A program made the position numbers and the translations under genes. A DNA stretch of 64,000 bases from Gemmatimonadota bacterium (GTDB lineage: Bacteria > Latescibacterota > UBA2968 > UBA8231): contig VXML01000030.1 in NCBI GenBank assembly GCA_009841115.1, forward strand, positions 126,438-190,437. The letters are read 5' to 3'. Each line of letters begins with the position of its first letter. Within the stretch, counting starts at the first letter, position 1. The notes under the pieces were generated by a model, which was not told the DNA's origin, made no database searches, and saw only the letters and a program-made list of their open reading frames with translations. Shown here piece after piece: positions 9,040-18,161 of this stretch.

Positions 9040-10965
9040 ATGAAGAGAGGCTTATGGCTTTTGGCGCTTGGGGCGGTAATAGGATGGAATAGTCGCAGCG
9101 ATGCGCTGACCATTTACCGCATCGGCGCAGCGGATTTGCCTGCTCCCGAGTTGGATGTGCCCTATCAATTTGTCCAGCTTGAGTGGGAGGCCATAAGTTC
9201 CAGAGCGCACGGTAGTGCGGTACAAATGGTGCTCGCCTCCGATGGGATTATGCCGCAGCAGCTAGACCCGACGGTCAACCTAACGCCCCTTTTGGACGAG
9301 CGCGGCGGCCGAATTGAGACTTTGCAGACGATCGTCGGTTTTGCTGACTTTCCGGCCCGCGATGCACCGATGTTCGACGGCGACCCAACGACTCACTTTC
9401 TCGGCGATGGCGATTGGGGCGGGGATTATGGTCGGGTCAAAAACAAGCTCCTGATCTTCGACTTGGGTGGCAATTTTATCGTCGATCGCATCAAGTTTTA
9501 TCCCCGCGAACGCTTTCTCGACACCCGCTTTATCGAGCGCTTCGTCATCGGCGTCAGCGATGGCGATCCGCTCAAAGAGAATACGCGCGAGTACGTCGTC
9601 GGTGGCGAGGGTGGCCAGTTCCGCGATTACGATTTGGTGTATAACATTACCGAAAACACGCAGTCGGTAATCGAGTTGAGCATCCCGGATTCGCCTATCC
9701 GCCAACTCATGTTTGAAGCTCCGCCCAACACCCGAGGCGTTTGGGAAATCGCCGAGTTTGAACTCTACGGTATCGGCTTCGCGCCCAAGAGCCAATACAC
9801 GACCAACGTCATCGACTTAGGCGGCATGGCGAGTTTGGGCGATCTAACGTGGTTGGGGGAGGCCGCGGGAGGGGCAGAGGTAGCCTTGTCGATGCGCAGT
9901 GGTGATGACGACGATCCCAATTCTTATTGGCGCCTGACTTTTCGCGGCGACGAGCGCAGTCGTTTCGGCACCAATGGTACCGCTCTGACGCTCAGCACGT
10001 ACAACCGATTGGAAAAGGGCGAAAAGGCCGGGATCACGCCTGATACTGAAAACTGGTCCGACTGGAGCCCGCCATATAACTTCGCCGCCGGCGGAGACGT
10101 GCTGCTCGCGGATAGACCGCGTCATTACGTGCAGCTCAGGGCTGATTTCACTTCCCAGAAGGAAGCCGGTGGACGCTTGGACTTTTTGCAGTTCAGCGTT
10201 TCAAATCCGCCGGTGGCAACTCAAGCCTTGGCCGAGCTTGCGCCGGCAAGTGCTCGCGCTGGCGAGATGACATCTTTTACTTATGCGATTCTGCCCCAAC
10301 TGAGCGACGAGGATTTGGGATTTGATACCATTGAGATTGAGACCCCGGTCGAGGCCGCAAGCATTGACGCGTTGCGGATTGATGGTCAAGAGGTCGGCTT
10401 TGACATTGTGCGCTCGGACGCACGAGGATTTGCGTTGCGGATCCCGCGCATGGACCCGCAACAGACGGGCGAATTAATTGAGATTGACTTTGCGGTGGAA
10501 GTATTCAAGTTCGGGACGGTGTTCACCGGGAGGATCTCCGATAGCGAGAAGCCCTTTGAGGTGCGGCAGGCGCTGACTGCTGGCAACGCCGATCCACTGG
10601 TGGATAGCAATACGCTAAGCGTGGGGCTGGTCAATGTGGAGGAGAAGGCGGTCAACGCGCTCAAGTTGTCCTCGCCGGTGGTTACGCCCAACGGCGACGG
10701 AATCAACGATGCTCTCGAGATTGAATACGAGTTGTTGAACCTCTTCGGCGCAGTGCCGGTTGCACTGGAGCTATACGATCTATCGGGACGGAGGATAGGG
10801 GTGGTGCATCGGGGAACGGCGGAGAGTGGCCGATTCGCGCTGGCGTGGGATGGAGTGTTGGCGAATGGGGCCGTGACCGCGCCAGGGCTGTATCTACTGC
10901 GATTAGAAGTTGACAGCGACCAAGGCAAGGAAGCGCTTCAGCGCGTCATTGCCCTAGCCTATTGA
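9040..10965 (+). CDS. Family A secreted discoidin-like protein with PNGDGIND C-terminal domain (A1)
   Basis: This is a 641-residue protein. The start at ATG 9040 gives a clean signal peptide (MKRGLWLLALGAVIG...) followed by DALTIYRIGA, the mature N-terminus shared by all A proteins. QQLDPTVNLTPLL lies near residue 73. Residues about 110-245 look like a discoidin/F5-8 type C sandwich: FDGDPTTHFLGDG, LLIFDLGGNFIVDRIKFYPR, and closing WEIAEFELYG. A second beta-rich region has WRLTFRGDERSRF and WSDWSPPYNFAAG. The last about 95 residues are the VTPNGDGIND/FlgD-Ig-like domain ending in IALAY. Export and glycan or surface binding are inferred from these modules. It opens the tandem array and its stop is 17 bases from the next start. 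Confidence 0.75.
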   Translation: MKRGLWLLALGAVIGWNSRSDALTIYRIGAADLPAPELDVPYQFVQLEWEAISSRAHGSAVQMVLASDGIMPQQLDPTVNLTPLLDERGGRIETLQTIVGFADFPARDAPMFDGDPTTHFLGDGDWGGDYGRVKNKLLIFDLGGNFIVDRIKFYPRERFLDTRFIERFVIGVSDGDPLKENTREYVVGGEGGQFRDYDLVYNITENTQSVIELSIPDSPIRQLMFEAPPNTRGVWEIAEFELYGIGFAPKSQYTTNVIDLGGMASLGDLTWLGEAAGGAEVALSMRSGDDDDPNSYWRLTFRGDERSRFGTNGTALTLSTYNRLEKGEKAGITPDTENWSDWSPPYNFAAGGDVLLADRPRHYVQLRADFTSQKEAGGRLDFLQFSVSNPPVATQALAELAPASARAGEMTSFTYAILPQLSDEDLGFDTIEIETPVEAASIDALRIDGQEVGFDIVRSDARGFALRIPRMDPQQTGELIEIDFAVEVFKFGTVFTGRISDSEKPFEVRQALTAGNADPLVDSNTLSVGLVNVEEKAVNALKLSSPVVTPNGDGINDALEIEYELLNLFGAVPVALELYDLSGRRIGVVHRGTAESGRFALAWDGVLANGAVTAPGLYLLRLEVDSDQGKEALQRVIALAY

Positions 10966-10982
10966 GAATGGGGATGAGCCAG

Positions 10983-12908
10983 ATGAGACACCTAATCGCA
11001 TGGTGGACGGTGGGGTCGTTGGTGGTAGGGGCAGGCGACCTTGGTGCTCTAACGATCTATCGGATCGGGGGGATTGATCAGCCTGCGCCGGAGTTGGCAT
11101 CGGTTGAAGGGGTGGAATTCGTGCAGATTGATTGGGCCGATATTGACGAGGATTTGCACGGTAGTACCAACTTGCTAGAGGTGACCAGCGGTCACATTGA
11201 GCCGCGGCAACTCGACCCCACGGTCAATCTGACACCACTTTTGCCGCAGGCCGATTCTCTTGGTGATATCTTCTACCTGACTTGGATTGGCTGGGGGGGA
11301 TTCAACGACGACGATGAGCTTATCTGGGACGAGGATCCCAATACGGCCTATCTGGGAGATGGTCGTTTTGCCTCGCATGGACCGAATACTAAAAACCTGA
11401 TCTTCGATTTTGGCGGGCTGTTCTTTATCGACCGGGTCAAGTTCTACCCGCGGCCCAGCCACCTGACCGACCGCTTTGTCGAGCGCTTCATTATCGGCAC
11501 TAGCGACGGCGACCCGCTCAAAGACCCCAATCGAGACCTTCAGGCCGGGTCGCGGGGCGATTATGTGGCCTTCGATGTGATTTACAATATCCGCGACAAT
11601 ACGCAGCCGACCATTGACTTGAAGATGCCCGACGAGCCGATCCGCAAGTTGCTTTTCCGGGCACCGGAGAATACGCGGGGGATTTGGGAATTGGCCGAGT
11701 TGGAACTCTACGGTTCGGGTTTTGCGCCCTTCTCCAATTATACCAGCAGCATTATCGATTTGGGCAAGGCGGTGGCCTTAGGCGATTTGAGCTGGTCGGG
11801 CGAAGTCGATGCTGGTGCTCAGATCGACTTAGTGATGCGCAGCGGCGATGTGCCAGACCCGAGCATCTATTGGCGCTTCACCTTCCGCGGCGACGAGCAG
11901 AGCCGCTTTGATGTCAAGGGCCAGCCGCTTACGGCCCGAGCCTACGATAGGCTCAACAAAGGCGAGAAGGCCGGGATTACGCCCGATACCCAGAATTGGG
12001 AGCCGTGGAGCCAGGCCTATGACTTTGCGGCCGGTTCGGGGGCGATGCAAGCTGATAAACCGCGGCGCTACGTGCAGATCAAAGCCGATATCACCGCGCA
12101 AAAGGACGCTGGCGGGCGGCTGGATTTTTTACAGTTTAGCATCTCGGACCCGCCAGTGGCGACGCAAGTGTTGGCCGAAATTTCGCCGCCGAGTGCCCCA
12201 GCCGGGGACGTCACTCAGTTTACCTATAGTATTCTGCCGCAATTCGAGCGCGAAGATTTGGGATTTGACACCATTGAGATTGCGACGCCGGTCGAAGTGG
12301 CCAGCATCAACGGCGTGCGAATCGCCGGCCAGGAAGTCGGCTTTGAGGTCGTGCGCTCGGACGCCGTCGGCTTTGTTCTCAAAATCCCACGGATGGACGT
12401 GCAGCAAACCAGCGAACGGATCGAGGTGGATTTCGCCGTGGAGGTGTTCAAGTTTGGAACGGTGTTTGCCGGCCGGGTCTCCGATAGCGAAAAGCCCTTT
12501 GAGGTGCGGCAAGCATTAACTCCAGGCGATGCCAATCCGCTGATCGATAGCAACACCCTGAGTGTAGAGTTAGCCGAAGTAGGGGAGAAGGCAGTCAATG
12601 CGCTCAAGCTGTCCTCGCCGGTGTTTACGCCCAACGGCGATGGAATCAATGACGCCCTTGAGATCGAATACGAATTGTTGAACCTTTTTGGTGCAGTACC
12701 AGTGCTGCTGGATTTGTACGACTTATCGGGGCGGTGGATCGGGGCGGTAGATCGGGGTACGGCGGCGAGCGGTCGAGTCGCGCTGCGCTGGGACGGGCGT
12801 TTAGCAGATGGGTCGGTGGCTGCGCCGGGATTGTATCTGCTGCGGCTGGAAGTAGGAAGCGATCGAGGCAAGGAAGCACGCCAGCGCGTTGTCGTTTTAG
12901 CCTACTGA
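10983..12908 (+). CDS. Family A secreted discoidin-like protein with PNGDGIND C-terminal domain (A2)
   Basis: This is a 641-residue paralog of A1, identical in length when started at ATG 10983, which has GGGGA 8 bases upstream. ATG 10968 and 10974 are in-frame alternatives. The signal peptide runs to about residue 23, then ALTIYRIGG. It has PRQLDPTVNLTPLL, a discoidin-like block (DEDPNTAYLGDGRF, NLIFDFGGLFFIDRVKFYPR, WELAELELYGSGF), YWRFTFRGDEQSRFD, and the terminal FTPNGDGINDALEIEYELL module ending in VLAY. Its C-terminal half is very close to A1 at the DNA level, which indicates recent duplication or gene conversion. Function is inferred as for A1. Confidence 0.75.
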   Translation: MRHLIAWWTVGSLVVGAGDLGALTIYRIGGIDQPAPELASVEGVEFVQIDWADIDEDLHGSTNLLEVTSGHIEPRQLDPTVNLTPLLPQADSLGDIFYLTWIGWGGFNDDDELIWDEDPNTAYLGDGRFASHGPNTKNLIFDFGGLFFIDRVKFYPRPSHLTDRFVERFIIGTSDGDPLKDPNRDLQAGSRGDYVAFDVIYNIRDNTQPTIDLKMPDEPIRKLLFRAPENTRGIWELAELELYGSGFAPFSNYTSSIIDLGKAVALGDLSWSGEVDAGAQIDLVMRSGDVPDPSIYWRFTFRGDEQSRFDVKGQPLTARAYDRLNKGEKAGITPDTQNWEPWSQAYDFAAGSGAMQADKPRRYVQIKADITAQKDAGGRLDFLQFSISDPPVATQVLAEISPPSAPAGDVTQFTYSILPQFEREDLGFDTIEIATPVEVASINGVRIAGQEVGFEVVRSDAVGFVLKIPRMDVQQTSERIEVDFAVEVFKFGTVFAGRVSDSEKPFEVRQALTPGDANPLIDSNTLSVELAEVGEKAVNALKLSSPVFTPNGDGINDALEIEYELLNLFGAVPVLLDLYDLSGRWIGAVDRGTAASGRVALRWDGRLADGSVAAPGLYLLRLEVGSDRGKEARQRVVVLAY

Positions 12909-12925
12909 AAGATGGGTGTGTAGCG

Positions 12926-15520
12926 ATGCAGCGTATCAGCGTCTTATTAATGCTTGGTTGGGCAGTGGGCGTCTCAGCCCAAGCCGGGCATCGGGTGACG
13001 GCGAGTCAGGTAGTAGTCAACAGCCACGCCCACTGGCAGAACTGGAGTTTTCCGCCGGGGGTGCTGGAACTAGGTGCCGACGGCTCGGTCCGGCCCCAGA
13101 AACTCCGCCGAGACATCAATGCAGTACAGGACATTGTCGATCACTTGCGCTTGCGCCCCCCGGAAAGAATTAAAAAAGATCCCGAAGACATCGTTCCACT
13201 CGACGCGGTACAGGGCGGTGCCACGGCAAATATCGCCGCGGTGCCCAACATTTTCGATGGAGATTTGACAACCTATTGGGAACCAGTCGCGGCGAGCGAG
13301 GAGTCCGATCTTGCTTCGCAGTGGTGGTTCGTCGTTGACTTGGGCCGATTGGTGATCGCCAAGAAAATTGTCCTCAAATTCGTCGGCGAGGATTTGGGAG
13401 ACCCGTTCTTGCAGTTCGATGTGTTGGCCTCACAGGGCAACAAGCCCAAGGGCAACCAGCGCTCGCCGCTGCCAGAGTTCAGCCCGCTGTTGCGGACCTT
13501 GCGGCCCAACAAGGAACAGCGCCTCTTCGAGATCGACATGGATCAGTTGGGAGATGATTTCGCCGGCGCTGGCCTCCGCTTCGTGCAGATCGTGGTGACC
13601 GGCAGCGATTTCGACCGCGGCCGGGAGCTAAGCCAAGTTGAGTACGAGGCTCTGCCAGCAGGAGAGCGTGGGGCAATCGACTACTTCAAAAAACTCGCTG
13701 GGGGCCGCGAGACCTTAGTGGAGCAGAAGGTTTTTGAGCGTCTCGACGCCGACCGCCGAGGTGCGATACGCTACTATCGCAAGGAGCGTCCGCGGCTGGC
13801 GGAGTTGGAGGTTTGGGCCGAGGGCGACGAGATTCTTTCCGGGGTGCTGGAGCGCGGTGGTTACGGTACGGCGACGCAGACAGCCTCGATCAGCAACATG
13901 ATCGATGGTGAGATCGAAAGTAGGGTCCAATTTATCACCATCTTCGGTCGGGGATCGCTGAACTCGCCAGAGGGCGGGGTCTTGTTCGATTTAGGGGCTT
14001 TTTACTGGATCGACGCCTTCCGCATCGCCTACGCCGGCGGGGTCTTTCAAGCCTATCACCTAGACTTTTCCGATGGCAGCCTCGAAGCCGACGGCAGCCT
14101 CAAGTGGTCGGTCGCGGTCAATCGCACGGAAAACAGCGACTATGGCAGCAGTCAGGGATTGGGTTTCGGCCTCTACGAAGGCAACGACTTCGAGCGGATT
14201 AAGGCGCGCTTCTTCCATCTCGTCTGGAAGCAGTTTGAGGCGGGTGGTGGCTTTGGCGGTGGTTGGGGCCAGCCAGCCGAGATTCAGCTCTACGGGCGGG
14301 GATATCAGCCAGAAGTGACCCTGACGTCTGACTTGGTGCGCTTGGGCGGCAGCCGCAATCTGTCTTCCATTGAGTGGGATGCCGATACGCCGCCGGGCAC
14401 CAGCGTCGTGTTGCAGACCCGTACCGGCAACGAACTCGACGAGGTGCTGCGCTACTTCAAAAAAGACGGCACTGAAGTTACCGAGGCCGAATACAACAAG
14501 CTGTTGTCGATTTTTCGCGGCGACACTATTGGCGAGGAGGTCGCCGGAGGAGACTGGAGCGACTGGAGTGTGCCCTATGAAGACGCCAGCGGCAGCCCGA
14601 TCACCTCACCTAGCCCGCGCGAATTTCTCGAGATCCGCGCGGTCCTGCTATCGGACGATCCAGAAGTCAGTGCAACGCTGCGTTCGATCCGGCTCAACTT
14701 TACCAATCCGGTCGCGCAAGAACTCGTCGGCGAAGTTGTTCCTTTCGAGGTTGAGAATCTCGGCGAGGAGCAGCGTTTTTCCTTTTACGTGCGTCCAGAC
14801 TTCGCCCGCGGCGACCCCGGTTTCGACCAGTTGCTTTTGATCGCTCCTACTGATATGAACCTGCGCTTTGAGGGACTTTATGGCGGTACCGCGACCGAAC
14901 TAGCGGCCGGGGAGGCGACTGGGACGGCTCTCACTGCTGAGGTCGTGCCTACTTCGGGCGACAGCTTGCAGGTAGCGTTTGCTCCGCTGGGCCCCGATTC
15001 GGGAGTTGAGGTGGTGCGATTGGATTTTTCGACGGCCTTGTTTTCGACCGGAGCAGTGATGCTGGCGTCATTGCAGAACAGTGCGGAGGGTGAGGGAGGC
15101 TGGCAGCGGGTGGATCCGGGTGAGGCCGTGGCAGAGGTGGTTAGCAATACGACGACCTTAGTAGGCAAAGTCGCGTCTGGGCCTTTGGTGCAAGCGATAT
15201 CGGTGGTGCCCGCGGTGTTTACGCCCAACGGCGACGGCATCAACGACGAGGCGTCGTTCCGCTTTGCGGTAGTCAAGGTGGGCGATGATAGTCCGGTGGA
15301 GGTACTCATCTACGATTTGCAAGGGCGGCTGGTGCGGCGGCTGGTTGAGCAGCGGGCGTTAAGCACGGGATCGTATGGGATTGCTTGGGACGGGCGGAAT
15401 GAGCAGGGCGAAGTCGCGCCGCCAGGGGTTTATCTAGCGCGGTTGCGGGTGGACACCGATACTGAGGGCTCCCAAATAGGCAATGCCGAGATTTTCCGCA
15501 CCATCGCCGTTGCCTACTAG
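12926..15520 (+). CDS. Family B secreted protein, two discoidin-like domains plus PNGDGIND domain (B1)
   Basis: This is an 864-residue protein starting at ATG 12926, giving a signal peptide MQRISVLLMLGWAVGVSAQ. The frame extends upstream into A2, but only this start yields a signal sequence. Modules in order are: an N-terminal segment (HRVTASQVVVN, then VRPQKLRRDINAVQDI), a first galactose-binding-like domain (IFDGDLTTYWEP, WWFVVDLGRLVIAKKIVLKF, AELEVWAEGDEI), and a second with VLFDLGAFYWIDAFRI. Next come a conserved segment with EVLRYFKKDGTEVTEAEYNK and WSDWS, and the terminal FTPNGDGINDEASF module ending in IAVAY. A loop after LKW (14107-14170) differs strongly from B2-B4. It is presumably exported and cell-surface associated; the ligand is unknown. 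Confidence 0.75.
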   Translation: MQRISVLLMLGWAVGVSAQAGHRVTASQVVVNSHAHWQNWSFPPGVLELGADGSVRPQKLRRDINAVQDIVDHLRLRPPERIKKDPEDIVPLDAVQGGATANIAAVPNIFDGDLTTYWEPVAASEESDLASQWWFVVDLGRLVIAKKIVLKFVGEDLGDPFLQFDVLASQGNKPKGNQRSPLPEFSPLLRTLRPNKEQRLFEIDMDQLGDDFAGAGLRFVQIVVTGSDFDRGRELSQVEYEALPAGERGAIDYFKKLAGGRETLVEQKVFERLDADRRGAIRYYRKERPRLAELEVWAEGDEILSGVLERGGYGTATQTASISNMIDGEIESRVQFITIFGRGSLNSPEGGVLFDLGAFYWIDAFRIAYAGGVFQAYHLDFSDGSLEADGSLKWSVAVNRTENSDYGSSQGLGFGLYEGNDFERIKARFFHLVWKQFEAGGGFGGGWGQPAEIQLYGRGYQPEVTLTSDLVRLGGSRNLSSIEWDADTPPGTSVVLQTRTGNELDEVLRYFKKDGTEVTEAEYNKLLSIFRGDTIGEEVAGGDWSDWSVPYEDASGSPITSPSPREFLEIRAVLLSDDPEVSATLRSIRLNFTNPVAQELVGEVVPFEVENLGEEQRFSFYVRPDFARGDPGFDQLLLIAPTDMNLRFEGLYGGTATELAAGEATGTALTAEVVPTSGDSLQVAFAPLGPDSGVEVVRLDFSTALFSTGAVMLASLQNSAEGEGGWQRVDPGEAVAEVVSNTTTLVGKVASGPLVQAISVVPAVFTPNGDGINDEASFRFAVVKVGDDSPVEVLIYDLQGRLVRRLVEQRALSTGSYGIAWDGRNEQGEVAPPGVYLARLRVDTDTEGSQIGNAEIFRTIAVAY

Positions 15521-15535
15521 ATAGAGGAGACATTA

Positions 15536-18148
15536 ATGATGACTCGATCATTGATCCTAGCCTTTATAATCGCTGGTACTGCGTTTGCTCAATCGGGTTA
15601 CCGGATCGCTGCGGATCAAGTGGTGGTTGACAGCCGTACTCATTGGCAAAGCTGGAACTTTCCACCGGGAGTGCTGGATCTGGGTAGCAGTGGAACGGTG
15701 CAACCCCGGAGTCTGCGGCGCGATATCAACGCCGTCGGCGACATTGTCGCCAACCTGCGTGCCCGTCCGCCGGACGGCCTGAAGAAAGATCCCGAAGACA
15801 TCGTCCTCGCCGATGCCATCTTAGGGGGTGCTCGCTCCAATGTCGCGGGTGTGGAAAACCTGTTTGACGGGGATATGACGACCTATTGGGAGCCGGATCC
15901 ACCCACCGAGGAGTTGGATCTGAGCACGCAGTGGTGGTTTATCGTCGATTTAGGTCGGTTGGTGATGGCCAAGAAGCTGGTGCTCAAGTTCGTTGACGAG
16001 GAGTTGGGCGATCCCTTTCTGCAGTTCGACCTGTTGGCTTCGCAGGGCAACATTCCCAAGGGCAATCAGCGTTCGCCTACGCCTGAGTTTACGACCATTC
16101 TGCGCACGTTAAAGCCCAACAAGGAGCAGCGGGTATTTGAGTTGGTCACCAACTCGGAGTCGACCTTTGCTGGTGCGGGGATGCGTTTTGTGCAGATCAT
16201 CATTACCGGCAGTGACTTTGATCGCGGACGGGAGGTGAGTCTGGCACAATACGAGGCTTTGCCGGCGAGCGATCAGGGGGCTATTGAGTTTTACAAGCGG
16301 CAGGCTGATGGCAGCGAGACGGTGGTGTCGCCGGAGATATACGAGTTACTAACGGCTGAGCAGCAGGGACCGATCCGCTACTTCCAGCGGGAGCGTCCTC
16401 GGTTGGCCGAATTGGAGGTTTGGACTGAAGGCGACGAGATTCTGACGGGGGCGTTGGCTCGGGGTGGATATGGCACGGCGACGCAGACAGCGGCGATCAA
16501 CAACCTGATTGACGGCCAGATCGAGAGCAAGGTGCAGTTTCTCTATTCTTTTGGTCGCGGTTCGTTCAAAGATCCAGAGGGCATTGTCTTTTTTGACTTG
16601 GGAGCCTTTTACTGGATTGACGCGTTTCGCATGGCCTACGGCGGCTCGCCATTTAAGGACTATCGGCTCGACTTTTCCGACGGCAGCCTTGAAGCCGACG
16701 GCAGCCTCAAGTGGACTACGACGGGGACGCGCCAGACCTCCGCCCCTACTGCGGTGGGGTCGAAATGGGAAAGCGAGACTAATCTCAGGTTCGGAACCTA
16801 TGAGGGTAACGATTTCGAGCGGGTAAAAGCGCGCTTCTTTCGCTTGGTATGGGAGCAGGTCGAAAGCGCCACAGCCCGCGGCGGAGCCACCGGCCAGCCG
16901 TCGGAGATCCAGCTTTACGGCCAGGGGTATCACCCAGAGGTGGCGCTGACCTCCAATTTGATCCGCTTGGGCGGCAGCCGCAACCTGCTGTCGATTGAGT
17001 GGGACGCCGATACGCCGCCGGGCACCAGTGTCGTGTTGCAGACCCGCACCGGCAACGAACTCGACGAGGTGCTGCGCTACTTCAAAAAAGACGGTACTGA
17101 AGTCACCGAGGCCGAATACAACAAGCTGCTGTCGATTTTTCGCGGCGACACCATTGGTGAGGAGGTGGCTGGTGGGGACTGGAGCGACTGGAGTGCGCCC
17201 TATGAAGACGCCAGCGGCAGTCCGATTACCTCGCCTAGTCCGCGGGCGTATTTGGAGGTGCGGGCGGTGCTGCGGTCGGACACGCCCGACTACAGTGCGA
17301 CACTGCGGTCGATTCGCTTGAATTTTACCAATCCGGTTGCGCAAGGGCTGTCGGGCGAAGTGACTCCCTTTGCAGTGGAGCAGTTGGGGCAGTCGCAGCG
17401 GTTTTCGCTCTACGTGCGCCCCCAGTTTGCCGCGGGCGATCCGGGGTTTGATCAGTTGTTGGTGGTAGCGCCGTCGGATATGCGTTTGGCGTTTGAGGGG
17501 GTGTATGGTGGTCCGGCGGCGGCTTTGGCCACCGATGTAGGAGCTGATTGGGCGTTGGAGGGCGCGGAAGTTGTACCCACGGCTGGCGATAGTTTGCAAG
17601 TGGCGTTTTCGGCGATAGATCCCTCCTCGGAAGTTGAGGTAGTGCGGTTGGATTTTTCGACGGCCTTGTTTTCGACGGGAGCGGTATTGCAGGCGTCTTT
17701 GCAGCACAGTGTTGAGGGAGAAGGGGGCTGGCAGCGGGTGGATCCGGGTGAGGCCGTCGCAGAGGTGGTCAGCAATACGACGACGCTGGTGGGCAAAGTC
17801 GCGTCTGGTCCTTTAGTGCAAGCGGTGTCGGTGGAGCCTGCGGTGTTTACACCCAACGGCGATGGCATCAACGACGAGGCGTCGTTTCGCTTTACGGTGG
17901 TCAAGGTAGGTGATGACAGTCCGGTGGAGGTGCTCATTTACGATTTGCAAGGGCGGCTGGTGCGGCGGCTGGCCGAGCAGCGGGCGTTGAGCACAGGGGC
18001 GTATGGGATTGCTTGGGACGGGCGGGATGAGCAAGGCGTAGCTGCGCCACCAGGGGTCTATCTAGCGCGGCTGCGGGTGGACACCGATACTGAGGGCTCT
18101 CAAATAGGCAATGCCGAGATTTTTCGCACCATCGCCGTTGCCTATTAG
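15536..18148 (+). CDS. Family B secreted protein (B2)
   Basis: This 870-residue paralog of B1 is nearly identical to B3 over most of its DNA. GAGGAG lies 6 bases before ATG 15536. The signal peptide is MMTRSLILAFIIAGTAFAQ. Key blocks are VQPRSLRRDINAVGDI, NLFDGDMTTYWEPDPP, WWFIVDLGRLVMAKKLVLKF, RPRLAELEVWTEGDEIL, VFFDLGAFYWIDAFRM, EVLRYFKKDGTEVTEAEYNK and the terminal FTPNGDGIND domain ending in VAY. The segment after LKW (16715-16791) is almost unrelated to B3, although both flanks are close to identical. This points to a variable ligand loop on the second discoidin-like domain. It is 15 bases downstream of B1 and probably in the same operon. Confidence 0.75.
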   Translation: MMTRSLILAFIIAGTAFAQSGYRIAADQVVVDSRTHWQSWNFPPGVLDLGSSGTVQPRSLRRDINAVGDIVANLRARPPDGLKKDPEDIVLADAILGGARSNVAGVENLFDGDMTTYWEPDPPTEELDLSTQWWFIVDLGRLVMAKKLVLKFVDEELGDPFLQFDLLASQGNIPKGNQRSPTPEFTTILRTLKPNKEQRVFELVTNSESTFAGAGMRFVQIIITGSDFDRGREVSLAQYEALPASDQGAIEFYKRQADGSETVVSPEIYELLTAEQQGPIRYFQRERPRLAELEVWTEGDEILTGALARGGYGTATQTAAINNLIDGQIESKVQFLYSFGRGSFKDPEGIVFFDLGAFYWIDAFRMAYGGSPFKDYRLDFSDGSLEADGSLKWTTTGTRQTSAPTAVGSKWESETNLRFGTYEGNDFERVKARFFRLVWEQVESATARGGATGQPSEIQLYGQGYHPEVALTSNLIRLGGSRNLLSIEWDADTPPGTSVVLQTRTGNELDEVLRYFKKDGTEVTEAEYNKLLSIFRGDTIGEEVAGGDWSDWSAPYEDASGSPITSPSPRAYLEVRAVLRSDTPDYSATLRSIRLNFTNPVAQGLSGEVTPFAVEQLGQSQRFSLYVRPQFAAGDPGFDQLLVVAPSDMRLAFEGVYGGPAAALATDVGADWALEGAEVVPTAGDSLQVAFSAIDPSSEVEVVRLDFSTALFSTGAVLQASLQHSVEGEGGWQRVDPGEAVAEVVSNTTTLVGKVASGPLVQAVSVEPAVFTPNGDGINDEASFRFTVVKVGDDSPVEVLIYDLQGRLVRRLAEQRALSTGAYGIAWDGRDEQGVAAPPGVYLARLRVDTDTEGSQIGNAEIFRTIAVAY

Positions 18149-18161
18149 AGGGGCATTAACG